Below, one piece after another: positions 1 to 8,518 of a stretch of DNA of 64,000 bases. Under the pieces are notes generated by a model, which had not been told where the DNA came from, did not search any database, and was given only the letters and a program-made list of their open reading frames with translations. The stretch is from Shewanella canadensis (GTDB lineage Bacteria; Pseudomonadota; Gammaproteobacteria; Enterobacterales; Shewanellaceae), in contig NZ_RXNU01000004.1 in assembly GCF_003966225.1 (NCBI RefSeq), positions 455,702 through 519,701 on the forward strand, given 5' to 3'. Each line of letters opens with the position of its first letter. The first letter of the stretch is position 1. The translations under genes were made by a program, and so were the position numbers.

Positions 1-870
1 CAAATAGAGGCTTCTCCCCTGCCATTGAGCACTTATTCGTGAGCAAACATGGAATGATTGAACAAAAAGAGATTCTCTATGGAGTGGCATCATCTCACGG
101 TTGACTTCAAAACTATGATCTTGAGGATCGACTGACACAATGATGTGAGGGATGATCCCTTCATTATACAATTTTGATGCTATACGTGAGACTGCAATGA
201 TAATCAGATTTTTTGAGTGGGATTTGATCCAATTTATGTGTTGGTCCAGCGAGGGACCGCCGGCAATGATGATGCATGTCAGACCTGTAAATTGATCTTT
301 TAAAACGGATGCCGGCAGACGGTTTTCAATGATATTTTCAAGTTGAGTCTTTACGAAAATTTTCTGGGTAAAAATGACCTCTGATTCGAAGAAGGTATGT
401 TGGATTATTTTTTCAACTTCATTACTAAGAAGCGTGTATTCTTCTAAATGGTTAGAAGCTGCCCCCATTGAGCGATACAGGGCACAGCGGTCTTTAATGA
501 TAAATAGTTCGAGTGATTTATTATCTATTAATTGGCGGAATTCGAGTGGGGTGCATATCTTGAGTGAGTCTTTAAGGGATTCTGGAATTTCTACTTTCAA
601 CAAGGCTAGAGCAGCATCCAGTTCGATAAAAATGAATCGACTACCATCCGGGACACCCATTTCTAGGACATAGTTTGCGAGTAGTCCAGAGTCCATGCCA
701 ACAACAAGATGCAATGTATTTTCTTTACTAAAATCCTGTTTGAATTTTGCATCGTATTGAGTCGTCGAATCTAATTTCTCAAATTGAGTTCGATTGATAC
801 TCGGGAGGTAGTATTCTCCGAATTGGCTTACCGCAAAAGTATTGAGTATGCTTGTTTGTTGCTCTTGCAT
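1..870 (-). CDS. maf: Motility accessory factor (DUF115/MptE-like), 3' end cut by window edge
   Basis: Maf proteins are thought to transfer nonulosonic acids such as pseudaminic acid onto flagellin Ser/Thr in the cytoplasm. I translated the minus strand from the ATG at 870-868, which has an AGAGG ribosome site just upstream; 290 codons are open to the window edge, so the C-terminus is missing. The glycine-rich segment GGPSLDQ (residues 204-210), followed by a SVDPQ segment (about 246-250), is the hallmark of the DUF115 domain. The gene is divergent from pseB, and a sigma-54 element lies 111 bp upstream on the same strand, which ties it to flagellar expression. The family call is firm; the exact sugar donor is inferred from the neighbours. 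Confidence 0.85.
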   Translation of the reverse strand, partial: MQEQQTSILNTFAVSQFGEYYLPSINRTQFEKLDSTTQYDAKFKQDFSKENTLHLVVGMDSGLLANYVLEMGVPDGSRFIFIELDAALALLKVEIPESLKDSLKICTPLEFRQLIDNKSLELFIIKDRCALYRSMGAASNHLEEYTLLSNEVEKIIQHTFFESEVIFTQKIFVKTQLENIIENRLPASVLKDQFTGLTCIIIAGGPSLDQHINWIKSHSKNLIIIAVSRIASKLYNEGIIPHIIVSVDPQDHSFEVNREMMPLHRESLFVQSFHVCSRISAQWQGRSLYL

Positions 871-980
871 GCTGGCCTCTATCTTATAAGTAGTTGGATC
901 GATTTTTCGTCAAAATTTTGTCATCTAACTGTGATTAGCTTATGTTTACTTGAAATTAATTATATTTCGTCAATATGGGT

Positions 981-996
981 AGCAAGTTGTAAGCCA
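981..996 (-). promoter_or_regulatory. Sigma-54 promoter of maf
   Basis: Read on the minus strand the site is TGGCTTACAACTTGCT, a GG-N10-GC element with the full TGGC and TTGCT boxes. It lies 111 bp before the maf ATG. Confidence 0.7.
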
Positions 997-1204
997 AATA
1001 TTTATTTTACATCGAATAAAATTAAGTCGATTATGATGGCTAAAGCAAGTTTAATGCTTGATATTCGTCTGAAAATCGTAAAATAAACCATGAAATTTGG
1101 ATAACTATGTACTTATTACTATGCTCTAGTTAAGCTAACTCGTCATGCTCTCTTTTTAACTTGTAAAAGAGCAGTATATAGAAATGCAGTAGCTTAAATT
1201 TACT

Positions 1205-1220
1205 TTGGCGTAATGATTGC
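1205..1220 (+). promoter_or_regulatory. Sigma-54 promoter of pseB
   Basis: TGGCGTAATGATTGCA carries the -24 TGGC and -12 TTGCA boxes with the required 10-bp spacing. It lies 83 bp before the pseB ATG and is the only strong promoter-like element seen there. Confidence 0.75.
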
Positions 1221-1287
1221 ATTTAACTCTGGTGTGCAAGGCTCTATCTGATTTATTTGGTGGATCGGGATGATTGCACTTCGATGA

Positions 1288-2304
<1,017 letters not shown>

Positions 2305-2343
2305 CTTGGCTTTGTTTGATATTTAGAAAATTAAGGAATGAAT

Positions 2344-3030
2344 ATGAAGCCTAGAGTGCTTGCCATAATTCCGGCCAGAGGTGGCAGTAAACGTATAGAA
2401 AGAAAGAATATCAAGTTTTTTGCTGGTCAGGAAATTATCGGGTATCCGATTCAGGCACTGAAAAGCTCAGGTGTAATCGACGACATTATTGTTTCGACCG
2501 ATGATATTGAGATTGCGGAGGTGGCCAAGAAATTTGGTGCGCAAGTTCCTTTCCTCAGAAGTGCAAAAAATGCAGATGATTTTGCTACTACTTTCGATGT
2601 CATTGCCGAAGTACTGAAACAGATAGAACAGAATTATGATTATGTCTGTTGTTTATATCCAACATCTGTGTTTGCCACCAGCGGCGTAATTAAACAAGCA
2701 TTCCAATGTCTATCTGAGCAGGATGATGCTACTAGCATAGCCACGTGTATTGAATATTCGCACCCTATTCAACGCGCTTTGACATACGATGGGGGGTATC
2801 TGCAGCCAAAATACCCGGAGTATTATAATTCCAGAACCCAAGATCTAGCCAAAAATTATCATGATGCCGGGCAGCTGTATCTATTTACACCCTTGGCTGT
2901 ATTAAAAAGCAAACGCCTTATCACTGAACGGTGTATTCCTTTGATACTTGAGTCGAACCTAACTCAGGATATCGATACTCTTACGGATTGGGAGCTAGCT
3001 GAACTGAAGTTTAGCTATGTGGCGACATAA
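2344..3030 (+). CDS. pseF: CMP-nonulosonate cytidylyltransferase (PseF/NeuA family)
   Basis: This enzyme activates a nine-carbon nonulosonic acid with CTP, giving the CMP-sugar used by Maf-type transferases. The N-terminal nucleotide-binding signature ARGGSKR is at residues 11-17, and the roughly 228-residue length is normal for PseF/NeuA. I chose the ATG at 2344 over the one at 2338 because the AAGGA ribosome site (2333-2337) is six bases upstream of it but touches the earlier ATG. It follows pseB by about 40 bp and is followed without a gap by the RmlD-like gene. PseF is the best guess given pseB; NeuA- or LegF-type substrates cannot be excluded. Confidence 0.82.
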   Translation: MKPRVLAIIPARGGSKRIERKNIKFFAGQEIIGYPIQALKSSGVIDDIIVSTDDIEIAEVAKKFGAQVPFLRSAKNADDFATTFDVIAEVLKQIEQNYDYVCCLYPTSVFATSGVIKQAFQCLSEQDDATSIATCIEYSHPIQRALTYDGGYLQPKYPEYYNSRTQDLAKNYHDAGQLYLFTPLAVLKSKRLITERCIPLILESNLTQDIDTLTDWELAELKFSYVAT

Positions 3031-3906
3031 GTGAAAAAAGTTTTAATTGTCGGGGCATCAGGTCTATTGGGTGGCTCATTAACTCAATACTTAAAAGAGA
3101 AGAGTGAATATCATATTTTCACTCTAAGTTGTCATTCAACTGGTACAGACTTTCAGTTGGATATGAGTGGTACTCAGTCTTCACTTGCACTGTTAAATCA
3201 AATCTCACCCGACTATATTATCAACTTAGCCGCGATAACCGACGTTGAGCTTTGCGAGCAAGACATTAACCTTGCCTATCGAGTTAATTGTAAGATTGCG
3301 GAAAATCTAGCCCTCTATAACAGTCAGCGTAAAGGGAGAGATAGAGCTTTTATCGTGCAAGTCTCAACTGATCATTTTTATGACACAGGGACCGAGTCGA
3401 AAGAAAAAGATGTCATCATTTCCAATAATTATGCGATGACTAAGTACTGTGCCGAAAAATCGCTTAACTGTAATGAATCAGTTATCCTGAGAACTAACTT
3501 TATAGGCCGTTCTTCATCGGCTTCATCCATGAGCCTAACCGATCATATGTTTGCTCGATACCATTCTGGTGATGAGATATGTCTGTTTAATGATGTGTTT
3601 ATTTCGGCGCTATCTATAGAGACACTATGTGAAGTCATCGCCTTGTGCTTAGCGCGGAAAATCCCAGGTACCTTTAACGTAGGCTCTAAACATGGGTTAA
3701 GTAAAGAAGCTGTAATTGTTAGTTTTTTTGAGTATCTGGGATATAAAGATTTCAATTATAAGAGCATATCAATCGATAACTTACAACTGCTTACCCGCAG
3801 GCCTAAAGATATGAGAATGGACGTAACTGCCTTCGAAAAAGCTTATCAATACACACTACCCAGTTTTAAAAACGAAATACGGAAAATAGCAAATGAGTAC
3901 AAATAG
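3031..3906 (+). CDS. RmlD-like NAD(P)-dependent sugar reductase
   Basis: This 291-residue protein belongs to the RmlD (dTDP-4-dehydrorhamnose reductase) branch of extended short-chain dehydrogenases. It has a GASGLLG dinucleotide-binding motif at residues 8-14 and a YAMTK catalytic motif (Tyr134, Lys138). The start is a GTG directly after the pseF stop codon, with no clear ribosome site, so translation is probably coupled. RmlD is not part of the textbook pseudaminic acid pathway. Lying between the cytidylyltransferase and the NeuB-family synthase, it may reduce a 4-keto (or other keto) group on the nucleotide sugar, on the nonulosonate, or on a modifying group. That role is inference. Confidence 0.8.
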   Translation: MKKVLIVGASGLLGGSLTQYLKEKSEYHIFTLSCHSTGTDFQLDMSGTQSSLALLNQISPDYIINLAAITDVELCEQDINLAYRVNCKIAENLALYNSQRKGRDRAFIVQVSTDHFYDTGTESKEKDVIISNNYAMTKYCAEKSLNCNESVILRTNFIGRSSSASSMSLTDHMFARYHSGDEICLFNDVFISALSIETLCEVIALCLARKIPGTFNVGSKHGLSKEAVIVSFFEYLGYKDFNYKSISIDNLQLLTRRPKDMRMDVTAFEKAYQYTLPSFKNEIRKIANEYK

Positions 3907-4981
3907 TCGTATATCAAATACCATGAATATTGGTAAACAGGTTATAACTCGAGAGACTCCCCCCTATTTTATTGCTGACATTGGTGCGAATCATAACGGC
4001 TCTCTTGCTAAGGCAAAAGAACTTATCTATCTTGCGGCAAAAGCCGGTGCTGATGCAGCTAAATTCCAACATTTTAAAGCTGAAACCATCGTCAGTAAAA
4101 GTGGTTTTCAATCCTTGAAAGGCCAGTCCTCTCATCAAGCAAAGTGGAAGAAGTCAGTATTTGATGTGTACAAGGATGCATCTATCTCAATGGATTGGAC
4201 CCAGACACTGGTCGATACATGCAAAGATGCGGGAGTCGAGTTTTTAACTAGTCCCTACTCAATAGAGTTGGTCGATTATATTAATCCATATGTCTCCTGC
4301 TTTAAGGTGGGATCCGGTGATATAACTTGGTTAGAGATCATCGAGAAAATTGCTTCTAAAGATAAACCTATCTTTTTAGCCTGTGGTGCATCCACGATGG
4401 ATGAGGTGTGTGCGGCTGTAGATTCCGTGCTGAAGTACTCCAATCAACTTGCCATCATGCAGTGCAATACCAACTACACAGCATCTCAAGAAAACTTTAA
4501 GTATATCAATCTCAATGTATTGAAGACCCTGCGTGCCATGTATCCGGAAGCGATACTCGGCTTGAGTGATCATACTCCCGGACACGCCACCGTTTTAGGG
4601 GCTATTGCGTTGGGAGCCAATGTCATTGAGAAGCACTTTACCGATAGTAATGAGCAGGAGGGGCCGGACCATAAGTTTGCTATGAATCCTGAGTCTTGGC
4701 GTGCCATGGTTGACGCATCTCAGGAGTTATATTTAGCTCTTGGGAGCGGCATAAAGAAAGTGGAAAATAATGAGCTTGAAACGGTTATTTTACAGAGAAG
4801 ATCGATTCGGTTGAAGCGTACGCTTAACGCCGGTGAATTGTTGACCCGTGATGATATCGAATTTCTTCGCCCTTGCCCAAGCGAAGCATTGCCTCCTTCT
4901 CAAGTTGAGTCAATATTAGGTAAAGAGTTAGTCGTAGACCTACAGGCCGGAGAGCATGTTCAATGGACACATCTAAAGTAG
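3893..4981 (+). CDS. NeuB-family nonulosonic acid synthase
   Basis: The enzyme condenses phosphoenolpyruvate with a six-carbon amino sugar to form a nonulosonic acid. Order: TIM barrel with GANHNG (31-36), KFQ (57-59), GLSDHT (223-228) and EKHF (246-249), then a C-terminal SAF/antifreeze-like domain (about 303-358). The total of 362 residues is normal. The segment usually read as CTSxYP in NeuB and PseI is CNTNYTA here (191-197), a departure that suggests a distinct substrate clade. It overlaps the upstream gene by 14 bases and the downstream GT2 gene by 19. A second ATG at 3923 is possible but has no better ribosome site. The symbol is left blank because the exact product (Pse, Leg or other) is unclear. 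Confidence 0.85.
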   Translation: MSTNSRISNTMNIGKQVITRETPPYFIADIGANHNGSLAKAKELIYLAAKAGADAAKFQHFKAETIVSKSGFQSLKGQSSHQAKWKKSVFDVYKDASISMDWTQTLVDTCKDAGVEFLTSPYSIELVDYINPYVSCFKVGSGDITWLEIIEKIASKDKPIFLACGASTMDEVCAAVDSVLKYSNQLAIMQCNTNYTASQENFKYINLNVLKTLRAMYPEAILGLSDHTPGHATVLGAIALGANVIEKHFTDSNEQEGPDHKFAMNPESWRAMVDASQELYLALGSGIKKVENNELETVILQRRSIRLKRTLNAGELLTRDDIEFLRPCPSEALPPSQVESILGKELVVDLQAGEHVQWTHLK

Positions 4982-5637
4982 CCATTGTTATTCCTGCATT
5001 CAATGAGGCGCAAACTATACAGTCTGTGATCTGTGAGCTTCAGGATACAGTTTCAGGTGTAGATATTATCGTGGTTGATGATGGTTCCAGTGACGACACG
5101 GCGGCTAAGGCAAGTGCTTTGGATATCACCCTAGTAAGCCAAGGTACCAATAGAGGGTACTCAGAGGCGATCAATCGTGGTTTTTCTTTTGCTGCTGCTT
5201 CTGGTAAGTATGAGTATGTAGTGACTGTCGATGCCGATGGTCAACACGATCCACAGTCAGTTTTACAAGTCATTCAAGCGGCTTCCGGTGGTGACATCGA
5301 TATAGTGATCGGCCAAAGGAGTAAACATGCCAGAATATCTGAAATGGTGTTTGCGCTGTATTTCCGGTTAAAGTTTGGCATTAAAGATCCCTTATGCGGG
5401 CTACGTCTATATCGATTGTCCATGTTTACTCAATATGGCAAGTTTGAAACGTTCGACTCTATTGGCAGTGAATTGATGACATGGGCCTTAGTTAAAGGAA
5501 AACATTACTCTACGGTTGATGTGAATATTCGGGATAGGCTAGATAAGCCCAGATTTGGCTCAGGAATAAAAGTGAACCTTAGAATATTAAAAAGCCTATG
5601 GTCTACCATCTCATTTATTCGCGGATCTAAAATGTGA
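4963..5637 (+). CDS. Family 2 glycosyltransferase (dolichyl-phosphate mannosyltransferase-like)
   Basis: The 224-residue protein has the GT-A fold signatures of family 2: DDGSSDD (39-45), which binds the nucleotide, and the metal-binding DADGQHD (90-96). No transmembrane C-terminal extension is seen, so it is a soluble cytoplasmic enzyme, unlike many lipid-linked sugar transferases. It overlaps the NeuB-family gene, has GGAGA upstream of its ATG, and ends the operon just before a terminator-like hairpin. It may add a further sugar to the flagellin glycan or build a carrier-linked intermediate; donor and acceptor are unknown. Confidence 0.82.
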   Translation: MDTSKVAIVIPAFNEAQTIQSVICELQDTVSGVDIIVVDDGSSDDTAAKASALDITLVSQGTNRGYSEAINRGFSFAAASGKYEYVVTVDADGQHDPQSVLQVIQAASGGDIDIVIGQRSKHARISEMVFALYFRLKFGIKDPLCGLRLYRLSMFTQYGKFETFDSIGSELMTWALVKGKHYSTVDVNIRDRLDKPRFGSGIKVNLRILKSLWSTISFIRGSKM

Positions 5638-5650
5638 TTTTATCAAAGTT

Positions 5651-5680
5651 AAGAGCGGTACCCCTACCGGTGCCACTCTT
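5651..5680. terminator. Bidirectional hairpin between convergent genes
   Basis: AAGAG/CTCTT arms enclose GGTACC/GGTGCC, with the loop near 5662-5668. It lies between the convergent GT2 and methyltransferase genes, so it can serve both. Confidence 0.6.
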
Positions 5681-5699
5681 ATCCTTTCTATTATTAATG

Positions 5700-6317
5700 C
5701 TACACTTTCTCTAGCAAAAACCACGTCATATCATCTTGAGGGAAAGTATTGTCCCTGTGGTAGACGAAACCATAATCGACAAGCGATAGATCTGGATACT
5801 TGTCCATTAATTCACCTGCAAAATCCCGCTTAAACAGTTTCTCTTTATGGCCTCTATATTCAACTTCTACTGGTGTAGGATTATAGTATTCAGAGATACA
5901 GATATATTTTTTGCTTGAGCGGTAAAGCAACTCATAGACGTGATTGAGTTCTGCAGGGTTGATATGGATCAGAACCCCTTTGATCAAGACTAAATCATTT
6001 GTCTCTTCTGGTTCAAAGTCTAAAATAGAGGTATGGAATACTTTCAAATCGTCAAAGCGCTGTAATTTTTCTACTGCGTTATCATTGATCTCGATGGCCG
6101 AAAGCGAAGCTTGAGGTAACAAGACTTTTAACGCTTCTAAATTAAGACCGATATTTGAACCAAACTCGATGATTTTAGTGATGTTTTTTGTTTTTTTTAG
6201 TATAGATGAGAGCATCGAAATATTTGCAGCAACGATTTTATCACTCTTATTACGACCTATATAATTATTGCCAAATTCCCCAGCCCAAAATTTTTCTTGC
6301 TCTGTCTTATAGCTCAT
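5700..6317 (-). CDS. Pseudaminic acid biosynthesis-associated methyltransferase
   Basis: This is a class I SAM-dependent methyltransferase of 205 residues. Motif I reads IEFGSNIGLNLEAL and a motif II acidic strand reads LSAIEIND; the N-terminus (QEKFWAGEFGNNYIGRN) is characteristic of the methylase family found beside pseudaminic acid genes. It probably O- or N-methylates the nonulosonate, which would fit the methylated flagellin glycans reported in Shewanella. It is transcribed toward the pseB operon from the opposite strand. The family assignment is from memory of the conserved N-terminal segment, not a search. Confidence 0.78.
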   Translation of the reverse strand: MSYKTEQEKFWAGEFGNNYIGRNKSDKIVAANISMLSSILKKTKNITKIIEFGSNIGLNLEALKVLLPQASLSAIEINDNAVEKLQRFDDLKVFHTSILDFEPEETNDLVLIKGVLIHINPAELNHVYELLYRSSKKYICISEYYNPTPVEVEYRGHKEKLFKRDFAGELMDKYPDLSLVDYGFVYHRDNTFPQDDMTWFLLEKV

Positions 6318-6548
6318 AGCCCGTCCTTTAGGTTCGTTCGATAATTAATAAATTTGGTTACTTTAGCTTAATCAATTCTATTACGAAATCTTAGTTTATG
6401 TATCCAGGAGTCATGTGGGATACTCATAGATTTACAATCTTTATTCTGATCACTATGAGTTCGCGTTTCCATTAAATTTCACTGATATAACTTAATCTGA
6501 GGTTTAGTATAAATATAGAGCCTTAAACACATCAAGTATCTTTGAAAT

Positions 6549-6780
6549 TTAGCGATTTTGCCATTCATTGAGCATGACCATCAATCAGGAGACTGGATAC
6601 ATCGCATATGCCATAGACAGTGACGACGACAGAGTTGAATATTGTCGACGTAGATAGCTTGATTATTACGAGTGACAAGGTTTGCACCGAGGTGAACGAA
6701 TGATTGAACTTTGAGGCTGAAGCTAAAACTGGCCAGCGTTGCTGTATGATTTGAAGGTTTGATTCAAATTGTTCAGTCAT
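6549..6780 (-). pseudogene. Decayed N-terminal remnant, probably of a second maf-like gene
   Basis: An open frame of 71 codons starts at 6780 with an N-terminus (NLQIIQQRWPVLA) that resembles the start of MptE/Maf-type proteins. After about residue 24 the frame turns low-quality. A neighbouring frame then reads protein-like (VQSFVHLGANLV followed by AIYVDNIQL), and the third frame ends at 6549. This pattern fits a gene start broken by at least two frameshifts and then truncated. It lies between the sugar genes and the tRNA, where an older version of the glycosylation cluster may have ended. It could instead be a short unrelated protein. Confidence 0.42.
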
Positions 6781-6830
6781 TGACTCTATCCTTGACAGTA
6801 ATACTCATTACTAGATATCAGGTCACTAAC

Positions 6831-6906
6831 TGGTCTCCCCACAGGGACTCGAACCCCGATCGATCGCTTAGGAGGCGACTGCTCTATCCTGTTGAGCTAT
6901 AGGGAG
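6831..6906 (-). tRNA. tRNA-Arg (anticodon CCU)
   Basis: On the minus strand a 76-base cloverleaf folds completely. The acceptor CTCCCTA pairs with TGGGGAG (one G-U), the D-stem is GCTC/GAGC, and the anticodon loop CTCCTAA has CCT at the anticodon. The T-stem CGGGG/CCCTG carries the TTCGAGT loop, followed by discriminator A and an encoded CCA. It decodes AGG. It lies between the glycosylation genes and flgT, a typical attachment site for islands, although I see no duplicated 3' end. Confidence 0.93.
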
Positions 6907-7050
6907 ACGTCAGTGATTATACTGATTTTATTCCAGATGAAAAGAGGGATGAAAAGGCTTTAGATTTAGATGCTTGTTTATTAATCGCAAATAGTACACC
7001 GTCTAATGTCACAAGCTGAATTTAACGGTGCACTCATTAAGCATCTGAGC

Positions 7051-8217
7051 CTACATTTTTATCGCAATATCATTGATTTGTACATTGAAGGATGCTTTTT
7101 GGCCGATTAATACGGCGGTGGCGGTATCTTCGGTTACCTGATCTATTTTTACCGTTGCGCGGCTTTTTCCGGCAACCGCTCTCATCTTATCGAACCGGTC
7201 AGGAAAGTTTTGTTGCAGGATAAGTTGGAATGAATCACCCACTCGTATTCCGTGGCGCCGTCCCAAATTTATGATCAGCCTGTCATGTTGTTTGGCGACG
7301 ACTTGTCCCAGAATAGGGCGACAGCTTAAACTGGTATCGATATCCTGGATGGCCTGAGCTAACAACTTATCGATACTTTTGCCGTAGGTCGACTTCCAAA
7401 ATCTTTGATGGTTAGAGGGAACGGTTTCCTGACGGTCGAACTCCCAGGGGGCGGAGCTATTGTAGGTCTCACTCCAGATCTGTTCGCCACTGATCCCATG
7501 GTAGAGTGAAAGACGAATTTGAAACTGACGGTTCGGATCGCTGCTCCACAACCCAAGCATATGACTCTCTGCAGGATCGGTCGAGATATCGATGATCTCG
7601 GGTAATAACACATATTGGCTGTCGGTTATTTCACTCAGCCAGCTAGGCAGACGGTAGCCCCGAATATCGACTAATGCCTGCTCTATGTCTAAGCGTTCAT
7701 TGGCATGAATATGGGGAAAGCTGGTTTGAGAGCTCTGAGTTATTGTGTCTCCAATTCGTTGAGATAGTGCCTTTTCAAAAAATCCGATATTACCGTAGCG
7801 TAGTTGCGTTCTGTCTTTAATGAGTGACTGCGGGACTAATATTGCCGCTTTAAGAGATTGACTGTCACACTGCATCTCATTGGCGTCTGAGGAAACGATA
7901 TCGACTCTGATCATGACGGTGAGCTTATCGTCTTCTATCAGCTCATTGACTAATTCAACTTTAGCCGCTTCCGATTGGTTTTGAATTGAAAAGCTATCTT
8001 CCACAAGCTGACCATTTTTGACCTGTTTAGTGCTGGTAAAGTTGGCACCACTGTTAAGAGTGGCATAGGTTAGAGCCTGATGAATTGCATCCTCCCTAGC
8101 TTTTGGGATATTGCCGTTGACTATATTTGCTTCGCCCTTAACGACAACCCAGGCGCCGAATGCGAACTGAGAGTACAGCGATACTAAGGTGAGCAGCAGC
8201 AGGGTCATTCGTTTCAT
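7051..8217 (-). CDS. flgT: Flagellar H-ring/assembly protein FlgT
   Basis: FlgT is a periplasmic protein of the H-ring that surrounds the L and P rings of Vibrio-type polar flagella and helps assemble the stator-associated T-ring. The 388-residue protein begins with a signal peptide (hydrophobic run about residues 4-21, cleavage near FAFGA). The body WVVVKGEANIVNGN and the C-terminal region (RLIINLGRRHGIRVGDSF) match the family layout of an N-terminal, a middle and an OB-like C-terminal domain. It has its own minus-strand sigma-54 element. In most relatives it directly faces flgO; here a GSCFA gene lies between them. Confidence 0.88.
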   Translation of the reverse strand: MKRMTLLLLTLVSLYSQFAFGAWVVVKGEANIVNGNIPKAREDAIHQALTYATLNSGANFTSTKQVKNGQLVEDSFSIQNQSEAAKVELVNELIEDDKLTVMIRVDIVSSDANEMQCDSQSLKAAILVPQSLIKDRTQLRYGNIGFFEKALSQRIGDTITQSSQTSFPHIHANERLDIEQALVDIRGYRLPSWLSEITDSQYVLLPEIIDISTDPAESHMLGLWSSDPNRQFQIRLSLYHGISGEQIWSETYNSSAPWEFDRQETVPSNHQRFWKSTYGKSIDKLLAQAIQDIDTSLSCRPILGQVVAKQHDRLIINLGRRHGIRVGDSFQLILQQNFPDRFDKMRAVAGKSRATVKIDQVTEDTATAVLIGQKASFNVQINDIAIKM

Positions 8218-8339
8218 CTATTGGTCCACTTCTTTGTTGTCGATATCGGTTAAAAACTATGGTTATCTAACTAGGAATCGACGTAAAAATGACAGTTCAA
8301 CCGCCGTCACTTAACTATTATCTACATTAACCAATATCT

Positions 8340-8355
8340 AGCAATATCTATGCCT
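8340..8355 (-). promoter_or_regulatory. Sigma-54 promoter of flgT
   Basis: The minus strand reads AGGCATAGATATTGCT: GG-N10-GC with GGCA and TTGCT boxes, 123 bp before the flgT ATG. Confidence 0.65.
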
Positions 8356-8452
8356 TATCTTCATGAAGCCGCTGCTAAAGGAAGTGAGAGTGAAGCTGTA
8401 TGTCTCAATGTTTTTGAAATAGTGCTGAAAGTTTTTGAATTACTTCGATTCA

Positions 8453-8480
8453 CCTAAGTTCAATATTGATTGAACCTAGG
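8453..8480 (-). terminator. Hairpin downstream of the GSCFA gene
   Basis: GTTCAAT and ATTGAAC arms flank an ATTG loop, extended by CCTA/TAGG outside one mismatch. It lies 38 bases after the GSCFA stop on that gene's strand. There is no clear U-tract, so a terminator role is tentative. Confidence 0.4.
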
Positions 8481-8518
8481 CAAAACGCTTTGATGACTTT
8501 GGTATAAGTTAACTGGTA

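Larger units (their letters stand above)
8218..8518. other. Gene-free stretch between flgT and the GSCFA gene
   Basis: About 300 bp without a gene. It contains the flgT sigma-54 element (8340-8355) and, nearer the GSCFA gene, a hairpin (8453-8480) that could end that transcript. I see nothing else in it. Confidence 0.55.

Noticed and set aside
784..1086. Plus-strand open frame of 100 codons
   Set aside because: It overlaps the maf start and the promoter region, has no ribosome site, and its composition is that of AT-rich intergenic DNA.
6831..6906. tRNA-Arg as a prophage attachment site
   Set aside because: No duplicate of its 3' end and no integrase gene are visible in the window.
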